NCBI RefSeq assembly: GCF_010671725.1
Contig: NZ_JAAHBU010000170.1
Location: 1 to 47,896, forward strand
DNA length: 47,896 bases
From: Pseudomonas brassicae
Lineage (GTDB): Bacteria > Pseudomonadota > Gammaproteobacteria > Pseudomonadales > Pseudomonadaceae
Reading direction: 5' to 3'
Shown here: positions 1 to 8,553 of the stretch, piece after piece
Layout of the letters: every line of letters starts with the position of its first letter
Position numbering within the stretch: position 1 is the first letter of the stretch
Made by a program: the position numbers and the translations under genes
The notes under the pieces: model-generated
Database searches by the model: none
Seen by the model: only the letters and a program-made list of their open reading frames with translations
Told to the model about the DNA's origin: nothing

Positions 1-150
1 CACTGAGCTGCGGCCGAGGTGCAGGCCAAGCTGCTGCCCAACGAGCAGTACAAGGCGGCGCAACCGATCAAGGATGCGGCGGCGTGGGAAGCCACCTCCA
101 AGGCCCTGCCGCAGAAGTGGCAGGAGCAGGTCATCATCGAAATGGAGTGA
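1..150 (+). pseudogene. C-terminal fragment of a probable ABC transporter solute-binding protein
   Basis: The frame ending at TGA 148-150 encodes about 47 residues ending in LPQKWQEQVIIEME, with a spacing of KLLPNEQY, AQPIKD and W residues that resembles the C-terminal helices of spermidine/putrescine-type periplasmic binding proteins. The same frame has a stop at bases 4-6, so the reading frame cannot be extended to the window edge. Deleting one base near 7-8 would join LS to AAEVQAKLL, which would be one more single-base indel of the kind seen throughout this window. The rest of the gene lies outside, so function is a weak family inference only. A REP-type hairpin follows directly. Confidence 0.4.
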
Positions 151-155
151 GCCCA

Positions 156-228
156 TTCGCTGGCAAGCCAGCGCCCACAGGGTTCTGCGGTGTTCACAAG
201 AACCTGTGGGAGCTGGCTTGCCAGCGAA
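156..228. repeat. REP-type long inverted repeat, probable bidirectional terminator
   Basis: The left arm begins TTCGCTGGCAAGCCAGC (156-172) and continues with CCCACAGG. The right arm (199-228) is its near-perfect reverse complement, AACCTGTGGGAGCTGGCTTGCCAGCGAA. The arms form a long interrupted hairpin between two convergent genes. The TTCGCTGGC/GCCAGCGAA core is the same as in the hairpin at 27092-27119 and at the last 16 bases of the window, which marks it as a dispersed intergenic element of the P. putida REP type. Confidence 0.75.
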
Positions 229-235
229 GAGGCCA

Positions 236-2062
236 TCAAGGCTGGCCCAGTACTTCCCGGTAGAACTTCCATTCCTCTTCCAGCGCATGCGCCAGGTTTG
301 CCGCCGTCCTGAACCCATGCCGCTCGGTTGGGTAGAAGTGCCCCTCGGCCCGCACCCCGTTGGCCTTCAACGCCGCCAGCATCGAACGCGTCTGCTCCGG
401 TACCACCACCGCATCCAGCTCGCCCTGGAAGAAAATCACCGGCACCTTGATCTGCGCGGCATGCAGCAGCGGCGTGCGCGCACGGTAGCGCTCGGCATCG
501 CGCTGCGGGTCGCCGATCAGCCAGTCGAGGTAATCGCCCTCGAACTTGTGCGTCGATTGCGTCAGCGCCAGCGGGTCGCTGACGCCGTACAGGCTGGCGC
601 CGCCCCTGAATACGTCGTGGAAGGCCAGCGCGCACAAGGTGGTATAGCCACCCGCGCTACCGCCACGAATGAACGCCTGCGTCGGGTCGACCAACCCTTG
701 CCCTGCCAGGTAGCCCACCACCGCGCAGGCATCCTCCACATCCACCTCACCCCAGCGCAAGTGCAGCGCCTGGCGATAGGCGCGGCCATAACTGCTGCTG
801 CCACGGTAGTTGAGGTCGGCCACGGCAAAGCCGCGCTGGGTCCAGTACTGGATGCGCGGGTCGAGCACCGGGTAGCACGCCGAGGTGGGCCCACCGTGCA
901 CGAACACCACCAGCGGCGGCGCTTCGGCAGCGTTCATGGCCGGGTAGAAGAACCCGTGCGCCTGCCCGTCGCCGCTGGGGTAGCTGATGCTGCGCGGCTG
1001 GCTGATGTGCTCGCTGGGCAACGGCAGTACACCACCGGCCAGCAACTGCACTGCGTGGCTGCGGCGGTCGATGACGAGGATGGCCGGCGTGCTGATGGCC
1101 GAGGCGGCGATGACGTACAGGTGCCGGTCGTCGATGTCCAGGCAGCGGAAGCGGCTGTAGGCACCGCTGTAATCGTCCAGCGTGCCATCGGCACGGCGCA
1201 CGCCCAGGCGGCTGAAGCCACCCTCGAACCAGCTCGCCAGATACTCGTCGCCACCCAGCGGCAGCCAGGTGCTGGCGCCCAGTTGCCACGGCGCGCCGGC
1301 ATGGTCGGCAGCGGCGGCGGGCAGTGCCGCCCAGCCGCCTGCCGTTTCGGCCCAGGGCTGCCAGTAGCCGTTGCGGTCCGACAGGCAATACAGGCGCCCG
1401 GCAGGATCGAAGCGCGGCTGTTGCAGCGATTCGGGCTGTGCATCGGCACCGGCCACACAGCGCGGCTCGCCCCAGGTATGTGCATCGAGGCGTTCGGCAC
1501 ACACAAGGCGGGTGGCGGTCCACGGTTGTTCCGGCCGGCTCCACTCGATCCAGGCCAGGCGCTGGCCGTCGTCGCTGAGCGTTGGGGCCGCGTAGAAGTC
1601 GGCGCCCTCGGCGAGTATCTGGCGGGTGCCGGCCGAGATCGCAACCAACCGGTGTTCGTCAGCGTTTTCTTCCACGGCCAGCACCTGGCCTGCGGCACAG
1701 CGCACGTCGCCGTAGCGGCACTGGCCTGCGGTCAATGGCTGCGGTTGGCCGCCGTCAAAGCCCTGGCTGTAGAGCTGCTGGTCGGCTTCGTTGACGAACA
1801 CCAGGCCATGCTCGCTCAAGCAGAAACTGCCGCCGCCATATTCGTAGACCCGGCTGCGTACGCTGTAGCCATCAGGGGTCAGGCAGCGCGCCTGGCCGTC
1901 GCGCCACTGCCAGATCCGGCAGGCGCCGTCCTGGGGGCGGAACTCGTTCCAGAACAGCCCCTGCGGGCTGGCCATGAGTTCGGCGTAGTCGGTGCCGGCG
2001 GCAACCGCCTGTTGTGCGCTGAAACGCTCAGCCGCGGGCGATGAGACGGGAGTTTCGATCAT
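236..2062 (-). CDS. pqqM: Prolyl-oligopeptidase-family (S9) peptidase of the PQQ cluster
   Basis: A 608-residue alpha/beta-hydrolase peptidase. The N-terminal two thirds look like the S9 beta-propeller (repeated WxxW/DG-type strands). The C-terminal third has VVFVHGGP, the nucleophile elbow GGSAGGYT, an acid candidate in [10 protein letters not shown] and the catalytic histidine in TERHGF, so the Ser-Asp-His triad appears complete. Length matches cytoplasmic S9C-type peptidases. The start overlaps the end of pqqE by 35 bases, and no strong ribosome site is visible. In fluorescent pseudomonads a peptidase in this position is counted as a PQQ-cluster gene (pqqM). A role in processing or clearing PqqA peptides is an inference from context, and its substrate is not shown by sequence. 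Confidence 0.8.
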   Translation of the reverse strand: MIETPVSSPAAERFSAQQAVAAGTDYAELMASPQGLFWNEFRPQDGACRIWQWRDGQARCLTPDGYSVRSRVYEYGGGSFCLSEHGLVFVNEADQQLYSQGFDGGQPQPLTAGQCRYGDVRCAAGQVLAVEENADEHRLVAISAGTRQILAEGADFYAAPTLSDDGQRLAWIEWSRPEQPWTATRLVCAERLDAHTWGEPRCVAGADAQPESLQQPRFDPAGRLYCLSDRNGYWQPWAETAGGWAALPAAAADHAGAPWQLGASTWLPLGGDEYLASWFEGGFSRLGVRRADGTLDDYSGAYSRFRCLDIDDRHLYVIAASAISTPAILVIDRRSHAVQLLAGGVLPLPSEHISQPRSISYPSGDGQAHGFFYPAMNAAEAPPLVVFVHGGPTSACYPVLDPRIQYWTQRGFAVADLNYRGSSSYGRAYRQALHLRWGEVDVEDACAVVGYLAGQGLVDPTQAFIRGGSAGGYTTLCALAFHDVFRGGASLYGVSDPLALTQSTHKFEGDYLDWLIGDPQRDAERYRARTPLLHAAQIKVPVIFFQGELDAVVVPEQTRSMLAALKANGVRAEGHFYPTERHGFRTAANLAHALEEEWKFYREVLGQP

Positions 2063-3166
2063 TGCGAAAGGTCATCTGGTCGATGGTCTGGCTGGCGGTT
2101 TCGGCCTCCTCCCGCGCAGCGAGGATGATCCCGTGGTCCGCCGACTTGGCGCATACCGGGTCGGCATTGCTGGCGTCACCGGTGAGCATGAAGGCCTGGC
2201 AGCGGCAGCCACCGAAGTCCTTTTCCTTCTCGTCGCAACTGCGGCACGGCTCGGGCATCCAGTCGTAGCCGCGAAAGCGATTGAAGCCGAACGAGTCATA
2301 CCATATGTGCTGCATGCTGTGTTCGCGCACGTTGGGAAACTGCACCGGCAGTTGGCGCGCGCCATGGCACGGCAGTGCGGTGCCGTCGGGGGTGACGGTG
2401 AGAAAGATGCTGCCCCAGCCGTTCATGCAGCCCTTGGGCCGCTCTTCATAGTAGTCCGGGGTGACGAAGATCAGCTTGCACGGGTTGCCTGCGGCCTGAA
2501 GTTTGTCGCGGTACTCGTTGGTGATGCGTTCGGCACGCTCCAACTGCGCGCGGGTCGGCAGCAGGCCGGCGCGGTTCAGGTGTGCCCAGCCATAGAACTG
2601 ACAGGTGGCGAGTTCGACGAAGTCGGCTTCCAGCGCGATGCACAGCTCGATGATGCGGTCGATCTTGTCGATGTTGTGCCGGTGCGTGACGAAGTTCAGC
2701 ACCATCGGATAGCCATGTGCCTTGACCGCGCGGGCCATCTCCAGCTTCTGTGCAAAAGCCTTCTTCGAGCCCGCCAGCAGGTTGTTCACCTGCTCGTCGC
2801 TGGCCTGGAAGCTGATCTGGATATGGTCCAGGCCGGCGCGCTTGAAGTCGGCGATCTTCTGCTCGGTCAGGCCGATGCCGGAGGTGATCAGGTTGGTGTA
2901 GTAGCCCAGCCGGCGGCCCTCGCCGATCAGTTCGGCGAGGTCCTGGCGCACCAGCGGCTCGCCGCCGGAAAAACCCAGCTGTGCGGCGCCCATTTCGCGC
3001 GCCTCGGCCATGACCTTGAACCACTGCTCGGTGCTCAGTTCCTTGCCCTGTTCGGCGAAGTCGAGCGGGTTGGAGCAGTACGGGCATTGCAGCGGGCAGC
3101 GGTAGGTCAGTTCGGCCAGCAGCCACAGCGGCAGGCCGACTGCGGCTTGGCCGGCAGCTCACTCAA
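2028..3166 (-). CDS. pqqE: PqqE, radical SAM enzyme that cross-links PqqA (one-base deletion near the start)
   Basis: PqqE forms the carbon-carbon bond between the Glu and Tyr of PqqA, the first committed step of PQQ synthesis, working with PqqD as peptide chaperone. The radical SAM cluster motif CPLQCPYC is near residue 28, followed by [10 protein letters not shown] and, toward the C-terminus, the cysteine-rich SPASM region ([16 protein letters not shown]). I place the start at TTG 3166, which overlaps the pqqD stop (TTGAGTGA). From this TTG the frame reads MSELPAKP and must then shift by one base near 3143 (CC read as C on the plus strand) to give [12 protein letters not shown]. Corrected length is 379 residues, normal for the family. 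The tail overlaps the downstream peptidase gene. The deletion is most likely a sequence error. Confidence 0.9.
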
Positions 3167-3434
3167 GGACGATCCAGTGTTGCGCACGGGCGACCTCCAT
3201 GAATTGCTCGATGTCGTCACCGAGTTCGGGTACACCGGGGAATTGCTCATCCAGCGCGGCAATGATCGCGGCCACATCGCGTTCGCCATCGATCAGCCCG
3301 CCGATCAGCGCGGCGCTTTCGTTGAGCTTGATCATGCCCTCAGGGTAAAGCAGCACGTGGCCCTTCTGTGCCGGTTCGTACTGGAAGCGGTAGCCGGGGC
3401 GCCAGCGTGGCGTGGTTGAACGATCGAAACTCAT
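3159..3434 (-). CDS. pqqD: PqqD, PqqA-binding chaperone of PQQ synthesis
   Basis: A 91-residue protein that binds the PqqA peptide and presents it to PqqE. The start is taken at MSFDRST because its ATG overlaps the pqqC stop by four bases (ATGA, 3431-3434), and 91 residues is the usual Pseudomonas length. An upstream in-frame start (3455) would add seven residues and lie inside pqqC. The conserved core [23 protein letters not shown] and the C-terminal [14 protein letters not shown] are typical. The stop overlaps the proposed TTG start of pqqE. Confidence 0.93.
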   Translation of the reverse strand: MSFDRSTTPRWRPGYRFQYEPAQKGHVLLYPEGMIKLNESAALIGGLIDGERDVAAIIAALDEQFPGVPELGDDIEQFMEVARAQHWIVLE

Positions 3435-4186
3435 AAGGTGATCCCCTTGTGCCACACCCGTTCGCTGGTGACGCTGTGGTACGGCGGGCGGTTCAGTTCA
3501 TAGGCCATGCTCATGGCGTCGAGCATGCTCCAGAGGATGTCGAGCTTGAACTGCAGGATCTCCAGCATGCGCTGCTGGCCCTCGACGGTGGTGTAGTGCT
3601 GCAGGGTGATGCTCAGGCCGTGCTCTACATCGCGCCGGGCCTGGCCCAGGCGGGTGCGGAAGTATTCGTAGCCGGCCGGGTCGATCCACGGGTAGTGCTG
3701 TGGCCAGCTGTCCAGGCGCGACTGGTGGATCTGCGGCGCGAACAGCTCGGTCAGCGAGCTGCTGGCGGCTTCCTGCCAACTGGCACGACGGGCGAAGTTG
3801 ACGTAGGCGTCGACCGCAAAGCGCACACCGGGCAGCACCAGCTCTTGCGAACGCAACTGGTCCGGGTCGAGCCCTACAGCCTGGCCCAGGCGCAGCCAGG
3901 CTTCGATGCCGCCGTCCTCGCCGGGCGCGCCGTCGTGGTCGAGCAGGCGCTGGATCCACTCGCGGCGGATCTCGCGGTCCGGGCAGTTGGCCAGGATCGC
4001 CGCGTCCTTCATCGGGATATTGACCTGGTAGTAGAAGCGGTTGGCGACCCAGCCCTGGATCTGCGCGCGGCTGGCGCGGCCTTCATACATCGCCACGTGG
4101 TAGGGGTGATGGATGTGGTAGTAGGCGCCCTTGGCGCGCAAGGCCTGCTCGAAGGCAGCGGGGGACAGCGGTACGGCGTCGCTCAT
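3431..4186 (-). CDS. pqqC: PqqC, pyrroloquinoline-quinone synthase
   Basis: A 251-residue, cofactor-free oxidase of the heme-oxygenase-like (TENA/THI-4) fold. It performs the final ring closure and eight-electron oxidation that gives PQQ. The motifs [31 protein letters not shown] and DFLQHY-like SITLQHYTT carry the conserved active-site His, Arg and Tyr positions of the family. Full length with no frame problem. It lies eight bases downstream of pqqB and shares ATGA with pqqD, so it belongs to the pqqBCDE transcript. Confidence 0.96.
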   Translation of the reverse strand: MSDAVPLSPAAFEQALRAKGAYYHIHHPYHVAMYEGRASRAQIQGWVANRFYYQVNIPMKDAAILANCPDREIRREWIQRLLDHDGAPGEDGGIEAWLRLGQAVGLDPDQLRSQELVLPGVRFAVDAYVNFARRASWQEAASSSLTELFAPQIHQSRLDSWPQHYPWIDPAGYEYFRTRLGQARRDVEHGLSITLQHYTTVEGQQRMLEILQFKLDILWSMLDAMSMAYELNRPPYHSVTSERVWHKGITL

Positions 4187-4194
4187 GGGGGCTC

Positions 4195-5105
4195 CTACAG
4201 CTCGATGCTCATGCCGTCGAAGGCCACTTCGACGTTGCGGCGTACCAGTTCGGCGCGCTCGGGGGAGTCTTCATCGAGAATCGGGTTGGTGTTGTTGATG
4301 TGGATAAGCACCTTGCGCTGGTCGGGGAAGCCTTCGAGCACTTCGAGCATGCCGCCGGGGCCGTTCTGCGCCAGGTGGCCCATCTCGCGGCCGGTGCGGG
4401 TGCCGACACCGCGGCGTTGCATCTCATCATCCTCCCACAGCGTGCCGTCGACCAGCAGGCAGTCGGCGTCCTGCATCATCTGCAGCAGCGTGGCGTCGAC
4501 CTGGCCCAGGCCCGGTGCATAGAACAGCTTGCCGCCGCTGCGCAGGTCTTCGACCATCAGCCCCAGGTTGTCGCCGGGGTGTGGGTCGAAGCGGTGCGGC
4601 GAATAGGGCGGGGCGGCGCTGCGCAGCGGGAACGGAGTGAAGCGCAGGTTCGGGCAGGCCGGGATGACAAAGCTGCCTTCGAGCGCGATGCGATTCCACT
4701 GCAGACCGCCGTTCCAGTGGCTGAGCATGGTGAACAGCGGGAAGCCGGTGGTCAGGTCCTGGTGGACCATGTCGGTGCACCATACCTGGTGCGGGCAGCC
4801 TTCGCGCAGGCTGAGCAGGCCGGTGGTGTGGTCGATCTGGCTGTCGAGCAGGATGATCGCGTCGATCCCGCTGTCGCGCAGGGCACGGCCTGGCTGCATC
4901 GGGGCGAAGCCTTGCAGCTGCGCGCGGATGTCGGGCGAGGCGTTGCACAGCACCCAGTGAATGCCGTCGTCGGACAGGGCGATCGACGACTGGGTGCGCG
5001 CATGGGCACGCAGCTGCCGTCACGATAGCCCTTGCAGTTGACGCAGTTGCAGTTCCACTGCGGGAAACCGCCACCGGCGGCGGAACCTAGAATCTGGATG
5101 TACAT
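4195..5105 (-). CDS. pqqB: PqqB, metallo-beta-lactamase-fold hydroxylase of PQQ synthesis (one-base deletion)
   Basis: PqqB acts after PqqE as an iron-dependent hydroxylase on the cross-linked Glu-Tyr intermediate. The N-terminus [19 protein letters not shown] with CNCVNC is characteristic. The C-terminal part has [13 protein letters not shown] and HINNTNPI, the metallo-beta-lactamase-like metal region. The reading frame breaks after NCKGYRDGS. Adding one G near 5013 restores RAHARTQSS leading into LCNASPD and gives exactly 303 residues, the normal family length. The start is the second Met of MAMYIQ. The deletion sits in a GG doublet and is most likely a sequence error. Confidence 0.92.
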
Positions 5106-5124
5106 GGCCACTCCTGCACCGTCT

Positions 5125-5157
5125 GAAAATGAAAACGCCCCGGCTGACCGAGGCGTT
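5125..5157 (-). terminator. Attenuator hairpin between pqqA and pqqB
   Basis: On the minus strand the RNA would form a ten-pair stem (5134-5143 with 5148-5157, one G-U pair) closed by a TCAG loop and followed by TTTTCATTTTC. This is a good intrinsic terminator directly after the 23-codon pqqA. Partial readthrough would make pqqA, the peptide substrate, in excess over the pqqBCDE enzymes, as reported for other pqq operons. The level of readthrough here is inference. Confidence 0.8.
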
Positions 5158-5172
5158 GTACCGCAAGCAGAC

Positions 5173-5244
5173 TCAGCGACTTGCGAAATACATGGTCACT
5201 TCAAAGCCGATTCGCAGATCAGTGTAAGCAGGTTTGGTCCACAT
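5173..5244 (-). CDS. pqqA: PqqA, 23-residue precursor peptide of PQQ
   Basis: The ribosomally made peptide that becomes PQQ. It is 23 residues, starts [14 protein letters not shown] and ends in the EVTMY core, in which the Glu and Tyr three residues apart are cross-linked by PqqE and excised. The ATG at 5244 is preceded by a clear AAGGAG site about eight bases upstream. The gap to pqqF (5245-5380, 136 bases) should hold the pqqA promoter. I saw an inverted repeat GGCGCTA/TAGCGCC there but no convincing -35/-10 pair. Confidence 0.95.
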   Translation of the reverse strand: MWTKPAYTDLRIGFEVTMYFASR

Positions 5245-5380
5245 GGGAGTACTCCTTCCGGATAGGTTTGGGGTAGGGCGCTACTTATTTAGGCTGCCAG
5301 TGAAACAAGGTGTTACAACGGCCCGGGTAGCGCCATCTTACTAAAAATATTGGACCGTATGGTTAAACGTGCGTGAAAGG

Positions 5381-7699
5381 TTATTGCGCCACAGGTAACA
5401 ATTGGCTGTCTTGCGGCGTGCTGGCCAGGTACAGCGCGTTGTCCAGCACGTGCGTGGCGGCGTGTTCGAGTGCGTGGGGTTCTACCGCCAGTATCGCGGC
5501 CTGCAAGGTGCTCAGGCTGGGGCTTTGCACACCGGACAAGTACGTCTGCCAGGCCCATTCGGCGACGTCGGCGTTGCTCATGTCGGTTTCGTGGAACTGT
5601 GCTGCCAGCGCCTGGCGCGCGTCGGCATCGTCGGCCTGCGCGTGGCTGAAGTCGCACAGCAGGCTGCGCATGTGCCCGAGTATCGAGGCCGGGCTGGCGC
5701 TGGGTGACTGCACGCCCAGCAGTATGCCGGTGACGCCGTGGACCTGGCGCAGTGCACTGAACACCGCGTAGCCCAGTTGCAGCTCGACCCGCAGGCGTTG
5801 GTAGAAGGGGCCTTGCAGGCGATGGGCGAGCAGGCGATAGACCGCCTCGGCGCCCTCGGGCGCCGGGCAGAACACCAGCAGCGCGTGCTTCCGCCGGCAG
5901 GTCGACATGTTGCCACTGGGAGTGGGGCGTGCGCGTGGGGCGCGCGAGCACGCTGGCGCGCCCGGGCACGTGTGCCAGCACCGCGTTGAGTGCCGCTTGC
6001 GCCGGCGCTGCAAAACCGCAGGTGATGCCGTGCCAGTCTCCGTGCTGCCAGAGCGCATCCAGCTCGGCCTGGCCAATCAGGCATGATGGCTGCGGGCTGT
6101 CGTCGCGCCCGACGAGGTACGTGGGGCAACTGCTGAAGCAGCAGGCGGATGGGGGATGAGGGCAGGTTCGAGGGGCATCGTTGCCGTGCCAGTACTGCTC
6201 GCCGGGCACCTGCAGCAGGGCCAGCGCCTGTGCCGTCACGCCGACCACCGCGGCAGGGGGCACCGGCGCAGCGCAGTTGCCAGACGTGTTCGCTGGCACT
6301 CAGTTGCAGTTCGACCGAGGCTCGCGTGGCGCGCTCCAGCAACGGCCGCAAGGCCGCTCCAGCACCCGCCACAAGCGTTCGCGCAGTGCCGAGCGTACCT
6401 GCCAGCGCAGGTAGACCACGCCATATTCGCGCGCGCTGGCAGCAGCGTGAGCGGGCTCAGGCGGCGGGTGTCGATGCGCTGGCCGCACCGCACAGCGTGG
6501 CCGCGAGCAATGGCTCGGCCGCAGGCAATTGCCACGCCTGCCGGGGCGGGCCAGGGAAGCGTGTAAGCAGCGCCGTCAGCGCTGCCAGGCCGGCCTCGTC
6601 GAGGGCGGCAAACGGCTGGTCGCTGCTGTCGCGGCGCGCCAGCTCCAGTGCGCCCGCCGCCTGTGCACGTGACGCCTGCAGGCGTGAAAACTCAGGGTTC
6701 AGCGCCTCGGGCGCGGTGCTGCGCAGCCAGCGCAACCCGTCCTCCAGCAGGGCTTGTACCTGGTCGGCGGGCGCGCTGTCGGTCAGCTTGAATTGGGTAT
6801 GCAGCAATGCTTGCCCGGCGAATGTGTACAGCGGTGCAAAACTGAAACCGCGCAGCCAGCCGCGCTCGCGCAGTGTGGCCAGCAGGCCGCCGGGGCGGGT
6901 GTCCGAGAGCCAGCTGTCGAGAAACGCGATTGCGCCGGCGGCGCCCTCGGGTAGCTGTTCGTAGCCGTACAGCAGATCCAGTTGGGCGGGCCGTTGCGCC
7001 AGCTTTGCGGTGTCGGCGAGCAAGGCCGGCGCCGGGCCTTGCGCACGCGCAAGCCGGCGCAAACAACGCACCTGCATGTTCTGCCAAGCCCTGCAGCACA
7101 CTCAGCGACTGAGGCCCGACCAGGCTCAGGGTCATCTGCCCGGCGTGATAGAAGCGCTGGTGGAAGTCCTTGAGCGCCTGTTGGAAACGCCCGGCGTACA
7201 GCGGCAGGCTATAGCGGTTACCCGCATGGAAAGCCGCCAGCGGGTGTTGCGCCGACACGCACTGCAGCAGGGCGAACTGGCGCTGTGCCTCGGGGTTGCG
7301 CGCCCAGGCGATGAACTCGGCATGGATCACCTCGCGCTCGCGTTGTTGCTGTGCCAGGCCTGCCTGCGGCCTGGCGAGCATTTCGCACAGGCGCGTGAGG
7401 CCGCCTTCGAATGCGGCGACCGGCACTTCGAAGAAGAAGTCGGTGGTGCGTTCGCGGGTGCTTGCGTTCACCTGGCCGCCCTGGCGCTGCACGTAGCGCA
7501 TCAGTGCATCGTCGACCGGGAAGCGCGCGTTGCCGAGGAAGAACAGGTGTTCGAGAAAGTGCGCCAGCCCCGGCCACGCCTGCGGCGCATCATGGCTGCC
7601 GGCGCGCACCCGTATTGCCGCAGCACAGCGCTTGAGGTGCGGCGCGTGGCGCAGGGTGACCTGCAGGCCGTTGGTCAGGGTGAGGCGGGCGCTGGGCAT
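5381..7699 (-). CDS. pqqF: PqqF, M16-family zinc peptidase of PQQ synthesis (eight single-base indels)
   Basis: A pitrilysin/insulinase-like (M16) protease of about 772 residues thought to trim PqqA, alone or with a partner peptidase. The N-terminus MPSARLTLTNGLQVTLRH is followed by the inverted zinc site HFLEH near residue 47 and an EREVIHAEFIAW segment supplying the third ligand. The later part contains REYGVVYLRWQVRSALRERL and RVELQLGYAVFS, the substrate-binding Arg/Tyr motif region. The frame changes eight times, near 7051, 6484, 6445, 6354, 6256, 6167, 6127 and 5888, each explained by one base gained or lost in a short run of one base, with net change zero. The corrected protein has no gaps. 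I read this as a full-length gene in poor-quality sequence, though real decay of pqqF cannot be excluded from sequence alone. Confidence 0.8.
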
Positions 7700-7741
7700 G
7701 ACGGCTCCGAAAACGTGCGAACCGTCATGCTAGCGGATAAA

Positions 7742-8541
7742 TCAGTGGTTGCGCGGCCCGCCGTGCAGTTCGCTGCGCAGGTCGTGCAGGTAGGGTGTGC
7801 TGGCGCGGCCCTCACGCACCCGTTGCAGTTCCAGGTCGGCCACCAGCAGCGTGGCGTCATGCCCAGCCATGGCCAGCAGGCTGCCATCCGGGCCGACGAT
7901 GCTGCTTTGGCCGCAATAGCGGATCGGGTCTTCCGCGCCGCAGTAGTTGGCGTAGGCCAGGTAGCACTGGTTCTCCTGCGCGCGCACGCGCACGGTGAAC
8001 TGGCAGATGAAGTCGTAGGGTTGCATGTTGGCCGTCGGCACCAGGATCAGCTCGGCACCGGCCATGGCCAGGCGCCGGGCATTTTCCGGGAACTCGATGT
8101 CGTAGCAGATCAGCAGCCCGACCTGCCAGCCATTGAGCGTGACCACCGGGAAATGCTCGGGGCCGGGGCTGAACATGGCGCGGTCGAGACCGCCGAACAG
8201 GTGGGTCTTGCGGTAGTTGGCCAGGCTGCTGCCGTGCGGGTCGATCAACTGCACGCTGTTGTACAGCTGGCCATCGTCGCCACGCTCGGGGTAGCCGTAG
8301 ACGATGGCGATGCGGTTGGCCTGGGCGATCTCGACCACACGCATGGCCGAGGGGCCGTCCTGCGCTTCGGCCAAACGTGCCACCGCTTCGCTGCCGATGT
8401 TGTAGCCGCTGAGGAACATCTCCGGGCACACCAGCAGCTCGGCGCCGCGCGCGGCAGCCAGTTGCGCTGCTGATGCAGGCGCTCCAGGTTGCCGGGCACG
8501 TCCAGCGGGTGTGGCGGGCCCTGGTAGAGTGCTATGCGCAT
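7742..8541 (-). CDS. davA: DavA-like 5-aminovaleramidase (carbon-nitrogen hydrolase; one-base deletion)
   Basis: A nitrilase-superfamily amidase of about 266 residues. In P. putida DavA hydrolyses 5-aminovaleramide, the DavB product, to 5-aminovalerate in L-lysine catabolism. The catalytic Glu (LLVCPEMF), Lys (YRKTHLF) and Cys (GLLICYDIEFPEN) are all present. The start MRIALYQGPPHPLD has an AAGGAG site and lies 12 bases after davB. The frame breaks after RLHQQ. One extra base near 8471 gives AQLAAARGAELL and full length. Substrate is inferred from the davB neighbour; the fold and catalytic triad are seen directly. Confidence 0.88.
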
Positions 8542-8553
8542 GGGGTTCTCCTT

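Noticed and set aside
74..2044. Long open frame on the plus strand opposite the S9 peptidase gene
   Set aside because: It is an antisense shadow produced by GC-rich third positions; it has no recognisable domain, whereas the opposite strand encodes a complete catalytic triad.
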